DNA of 64,000 nt, taken from assembly GCA_022457155.1 (NCBI GenBank), contig JAJGOT010001022.1, positions 37,700 through 101,699 on the forward strand, read 5' to 3'. The notes under the pieces were generated by a model. The model saw only the letters and a program-made list of their open reading frames with translations. It was not told the DNA's origin and did not search any database. The stretch is from Cladopsammia gracilis (Eukaryota > Cnidaria > Anthozoa > Scleractinia > Dendrophylliidae). Numbering within the stretch: the stretch's first letter is position 1; each line of letters starts with the position of its first letter. Shown here one piece after another: positions 60,532 to 64,000 of the stretch. Made by a program: the position numbers and the translations under genes.

Positions 60532-61414
60532 TACACATGCGATTTTTGTCGCGCTCTCCAATGCAATTTTTGTCGCATGTGTAAACGGGCGACGATTTCA
60601 GTGCGACTTGGGTCACAGGCTCCCCAAGCTACATACGTGGTATATGCGACAGCTTGTGTATACAGAGAAATGTATGGGAAAATCACAGATTCTCTAAAAT
60701 TGGGTAAATAACTATCTATTTTGAAATAAAGTTTACCTACCTAAAATGTGTCGTTTACTTGTGTCTTGTACCGAATTTGAAGCCATTCCGACGCCATTTA
60801 GCGAAGTTATTCGAAGTCGTTGTCTCTCCTTCTAAGGCTTCAAATTCGGTACAAGACACAAGTAAACGACACATTTGAGGTAGGTAAACTTTATTTCAAA
60901 ATACATAGTTATTTACCCAATTTTAGAGAATCCGTGATTTTCCCATACATTTCTCTGCATACACAAGCTGTCGCAGGCACCACGTATGTAGCTTGGGAAG
61001 CCTGTGCTCGGGTGCGATATTTGCTGCGATTTCCCAAAAATCGCTGCCAAGTTGCATCAGGTTTCGAACATGTTCGAAACCTCTGCGACATCGCGCAACA
61101 AATCGCGCCCAAATCGCACTGAAATCGCCGCCCGTTTACACGTGCGATTTGAAGATGCAACATTTGCGTCGACAAGTCATATGATGCCCGATTTAGGGTG
61201 TCAGCTCCATTGTACATTGTACACTTCCATTGTATTAGGCAAAATTATGTATTCTAATATATTCTATGGTATTGTATTCTATTGTATTGTCGTTCTTTTG
61301 TGTTCTAATATTCTATTGTTTTAACAATAGAATAAGTGTTACCCCTAAATCGCGCATGGTATACGACAAGTGCGACAAAAATTGCACGAAAAATCGCCTG
61401 TGTAAACGGGCCTT
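60532..61414. mobile_element. Composite TIR element with ggcccgtttacac termini
   Basis: The left end aaggcccgtttacacatgcg and the right end cgcctgtgtaaacgggcctt are inverted. Inside are a second short palindrome at the left (60532-60594) and a long inverted repeat of about 170 bp (about 60640-60840 with about 60835-61000), joined by cttcaaattcggtacaagac. The structure suggests one palindromic element inside another. Confidence 0.75.
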
Positions 61415-62036
61415 CAGAGCACCGAGAAAAAATGCCAAGTGCAACCTCGTCCCCAGGGTCTTCTCGGTTTTCAATATGGCGGCGGTCCGGGAAAATCAAA
61501 CTGAAGCGATTTATCCAAGACACAATGGAAGAACAATTTTTTTCAAGTTGCAGTCCATATCCATCCAGGATATCCGTAGGCAAAGTAGGATCTAAAAACC
61601 GGACTCCCTCAAACGTCTGAAAATCGAACCTACAGGCTGAAGAAGGCAGACGCCAGAGGGAACAGATGTGGTATAAATCAAGAGCGCGCGTTTTTGCTCT
61701 CAGCACCTATCAGTGGTGAACACTTCATTTCATGAAACTTTGAAAGGCTTAGTTTGGTGGTAGCTGAGTAGAACATTTTAACAATGTTCGGACAAACATG
61801 TTTGGTCATTGTTTGGTTCATTGGTTTCGTTTCTGGAACTTTCCTTGGGAATTCAAAGTTGTTCTCAGTGGAAACATTTTGAAAACGCCAGAAATGTCGA
61901 AGGTTTATTAAACAAAAATTTGTCAGCGCCATACATCGCCAAAAAAATACAGACGATCGTATGACGGAACCTTAAAAATTTCAAGCTTCTGCTGAATCAA
62001 AGCTGTCAAACTTTGAACACCTACAACACATTTTTG
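61415..62036. other. No gene seen
   Basis: Open frames at 61305-61706 (minus) and 61678-61932 (minus) have no recognisable domains. No transposon terminus is clear in this stretch. Confidence 0.4.
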
Positions 62037-62308
62037 AACGTTTGAAATGCAAGGCTAGTGCAACGGAAATTAATGGCAGGTTTAGAGTGATTTTACTTCA
62101 TCTGTGAAATAGTTAGTAGAATAGTACGCACTTTTAGACTATAATTCCTTTGTTTTCTTTTGTTTAATTTTGACTATCACACACTAATTGTTAGATAGTG
62201 TTTCACAGATGAAGTAACATCACTCTAATGGCCAATATTTCGACTAGTAGAACTAGTCTTCTACAGGGCCATTAATTTCCGTTGTACTAGCCTTGCATTT
62301 CAAACGTT
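62037..62308. mobile_element. 272-bp palindromic MITE
   Basis: The left end aacgtttgaaatgcaaggct and the right end agccttgcatttcaaacgtt are inverted, with inner arms tagagtgattttacttcatctgtgaaa and its near complement at about 62191-62228. Confidence 0.85.
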
Positions 62309-62523
62309 TATCTACACCTTGGGTGACGTCTAGTACTCGCATCCCTTTATAAAGGAGATCCGGAAAGTAAGTTACCACTATTTATCGTAGTGTTGAGTGG
62401 TCCTCTGCATTTCAGTAAACGTTTTACACATTTTTGAACACTGAATCTGCGGACTGAATAAGTCGCCCGTAGTTGTGTACAGGAAGGGACTGGTTGAAGG
62501 GACTGATGCCGTCTTTATTATTC

Positions 62524-63150
62524 ATATTCCTTGGTACTTTTTTCCCATATTTTTATATTTATTTCTGAGATCTAAAATTTTTGAAATTTTTCAACCCATA
62601 ATCCCCGTCATTTTCTTGCGAATCCCTGTCATATTTTTTAGATTTTAAAGGGAGATCAAGACCTGATTATTCCCGAGATCTTTTTGTATTATTAGCAAAA
62701 TTTACGAGTAAATTTCAGTTTTTTTAAAGGTAAATAAACATAAATTATACGGCAGATCTTGATTGTTGGTTCACTTTCTGTTTATTCAAGTGAAATTCAA
62801 ATCATAGTAATTTTCATCACGTAAATAAAGGGGTTTACTCCATACTCTTTTGTCTTAGTGTAAAGTTAAACACAACTTTTCCTTAAAATAGTCAAAAGGT
62901 CTTTATAACACAGAATTAAAGGGGGATACGTTTTATACTTCAAATAAATTAAATAAATGTAATAAATTCAAAAAAATCAAGAAATATAATAAAATCTTGA
63001 AATGCTTTAAATTCTAAAAAATTATGAGCTCGCCCTTCGGGCTCGCGGGATTCGCAAGAAAATGACGGGGATTATGGGTTGAAAAATTTCAAAAATTTTA
63101 GATCTCAGAAATAAATATAAAAATATGGGAAAAAAGTACCAAGGAATATG
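62524..63150. mobile_element. 627-bp TIR element at the edge of the AT-rich block
   Basis: The left end catattccttggtacttttt and the right end aaaaagtaccaaggaatatg are inverted. The arms continue for about 105 bp, including ataatccccgtcattttctt and its complement. It is the last feature of ordinary repeat character before the base composition changes. Confidence 0.88.
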
Positions 63151-63240
63151 CCCTAGAAGGGACAATTTCATAACTACTAAGGTGGTGTTGGATGGGAGCG
63201 GAAGAAAAAAAAAATAATTTTAAAAAAAAAAATATAATTT

Positions 63241-63268
63241 AAAAAAAAATATATTTATATATAATAAA
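63241..63268 (+). promoter_or_regulatory. 28-bp A/T motif directly before the first AT-rich ORF
   Basis: Nine A residues, then tatatttatatataataaa, ending right at the ATG. The same 28 bp recur exactly at 63878-63905 before the next ORF, with only aagg between it and the ATG. This is consistent with a shared promoter, such as the AT-rich promoters of large DNA viruses. Confidence 0.65.
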
Positions 63269-63802
63269 ATGATCGCTACGCAAAAACCAATCGCAAAGAA
63301 AAACCAAAATCCAAAAAAGATGGATTCAAGAGATATTCTACAAGAAAGATTTCATGCTATTGACTTCTTGTTTGTAGAAGTTTTGGAAAAATTAAAAAAA
63401 TCTCTAAATTTAGAAAATAAAAAAGAAAGGAAAATAGCAAAAAAAGAATTGAAAGAAATTATTATAAATATAAATTATAAATTGGATCATATTCCAGTTT
63501 TGAATTTATATTATAATATGCCTGAAGATATGGAAGATTTAGTAACTTTTGTAATATTTCATTATGCAGGTGAATTATTCAAATATTTTATAAATATTGG
63601 AGAAGGAAGTATGACAGTTTTTGAAAACTCAAATGGATATCCAACTTGTAATGAGAAAAAAATTGTTAAGAAATTATTAAATAAATTTTATAAAAAGATT
63701 GTGATAAAAAGTGAAGATCAAGATGAAAATAGAGACCACGATGAAGATTATGGAAATTATTATCTTGATACAGAAGAAGTATTTGATTATATTTATGGAT
63801 AA
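63269..63802 (+). CDS. Unrecognised 177-residue protein in an AT-rich, virus-like gene pair
   Basis: A complete intronless ORF with very low GC and strong A/T codon bias (AAA, GAA, ATT, TTA), unlike the genes elsewhere in the window. The predicted protein is Lys/Glu/Asn/Ile-rich. It has a basic helix-prone N-terminal half (ENKKERKIAKKELKEI near residue 50), a middle segment with some hydrophobic character (LVTFVIFHYAGELFKYF near 90-106) and an acidic C-terminus (KSEDQDENRDHDEDYG). I recognise no domain. Start choice: the first ATG follows the 28-bp A/T motif immediately, though an internal ATG also exists near residue 18. There is no bacterial-type ribosome-binding site. Compact spacing, AT richness, a repeated upstream motif and a 3' hairpin fit a nucleocytoplasmic large DNA virus origin, but an AT-rich endosymbiont or a misjoined contig is not excluded. 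Confidence 0.7.
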   Translation: MIATQKPIAKKNQNPKKMDSRDILQERFHAIDFLFVEVLEKLKKSLNLENKKERKIAKKELKEIIININYKLDHIPVLNLYYNMPEDMEDLVTFVIFHYAGELFKYFINIGEGSMTVFENSNGYPTCNEKKIVKKLLNKFYKKIVIKSEDQDENRDHDEDYGNYYLDTEEVFDYIYG

Positions 63803-63807
63803 ATTTT

Positions 63808-63831
63808 AGCCCCAAAATGGGGCTTTTTTTT
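63808..63831 (+). terminator. GC stem-loop with T-run between the two AT-rich ORFs
   Basis: A six-base-pair stem, agcccc / ggggct (63808-63813 with 63819-63824), has the loop aaaat and is followed by eight T residues. It lies 5 bp after the stop codon. It resembles an intrinsic terminator or the 3' hairpins that mark mRNA ends in some giant viruses. Confidence 0.75.
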
Positions 63832-63877
63832 ATGCTGAAATTTATAACTTTTGCGGAAAAAAAAAATAAATAAAGTT

Positions 63878-63905
63878 AAAAAAAAATATATTTATATATA
63901 ATAAA
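63878..63905 (+). promoter_or_regulatory. Second exact copy of the 28-bp A/T motif
   Basis: Identical to 63241-63268 and placed 4 bp before the ATG at 63910. Two exact copies at the same position relative to two ORFs argue for function rather than chance A/T richness. Confidence 0.65.
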
Positions 63906-63909
63906 AAGG

Positions 63910-64000
63910 ATGTCTTCATCTGATTTAAATAACTTATCATATGATGAACTTATGAAAATAGCAAAAAAGGAAACTAAAGAAAATAGAAAAATTAAAGAAG
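63910..64000 (+). CDS. Start of a second AT-rich ORF (partial, unrecognised)
   Basis: The open frame begins at the ATG at 63910 and runs off the window after 30 codons. The start reads MSSSDLNNLSYDELMKIAKK, a polar Lys-rich N-terminus ending in a Lys/Glu-rich helix-prone stretch. Codon use matches the preceding ORF, and both share strand and upstream motif. The family cannot be told from this length. Confidence 0.6.
   Translation, partial: MSSSDLNNLSYDELMKIAKKETKENRKIKE

Noticed and set aside
63808..63831. Proof of bacterial origin from the terminator-like hairpin
   Set aside because: Similar hairpins occur at transcript ends in large DNA viruses, and neither ORF start has a ribosome-binding site at usual spacing, so the hairpin alone does not decide.

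Overview
The window is nuclear DNA of a multicellular animal, most likely an anthozoan cnidarian such as a reef coral or relative. Its genes have short phase-matched exons with GT-AG introns. It carries an NXPE/PC-esterase gene with a decayed second copy, and a very dense load of short terminal-inverted-repeat (TIR) elements and non-LTR retrotransposons. The taxonomic call is inference from gene and repeat content; no marker gene settles it.

Layout. Positions 1-2136 hold a D/G/S/H/E-rich minisatellite with a 552-bp higher-order period, possibly the end of an acidic secreted protein. From 4315 to 11752 lies an apparently intact 8-exon gene encoding a roughly 532-residue NXPE-type protein (signal/anchor segment, filamin-like domain, PC-esterase domain with GDS and DxxH motifs). 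From 15364 to 27608 is a second copy with the same exon order, broken by two stops, three frameshifts, a lost splice donor and a truncated C-terminus. Its last intron holds a 4.1-kb unit with perfect 26-bp TIRs that carries a decayed restriction-like-endonuclease (RLE) type retroelement. From 28.8 to 36.8 kb is a nest of transposons: a TIR element, an APE-type non-LTR retrotransposon split by a 1.5-kb foldback element, and relatives of that foldback. A single-exon CDADC1-like cytidine/dCMP deaminase gene lies at 39347-40642, just downstream of another foldback. From 41 to 47 kb come further TIR elements, a local direct duplication and low-complexity DNA. An unrecognised 351-codon ORF lies at 47542-48597. 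The last six coding exons of a MAN1/LEMD3 inner-nuclear-membrane gene run from 53840 to 57659. From 59.3 to 63.15 kb are more TIR elements, one of them holding a tRNA-like sequence.

The last 0.8 kb (about 63.2-64.0 kb) is different in kind. It is extremely AT-rich and has two tightly packed intronless ORFs on the same strand. Each is preceded by the same 28-bp A/T motif, and a GC stem-loop with a T-run separates them. This looks like the edge of an integrated large-DNA-virus-like segment, or a join to foreign sequence in the assembly, and is the most unusual thing here.

The genes do not form a pathway. NXPE proteins are secretory-pathway/extracellular, CDADC1 is a nucleotide or nucleic-acid deaminase family member, and MAN1 is a nuclear-envelope Smad regulator. 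What ties the window together is repeated transposon insertion, including insertions inside other insertions whose relative order can be read from the sequence.
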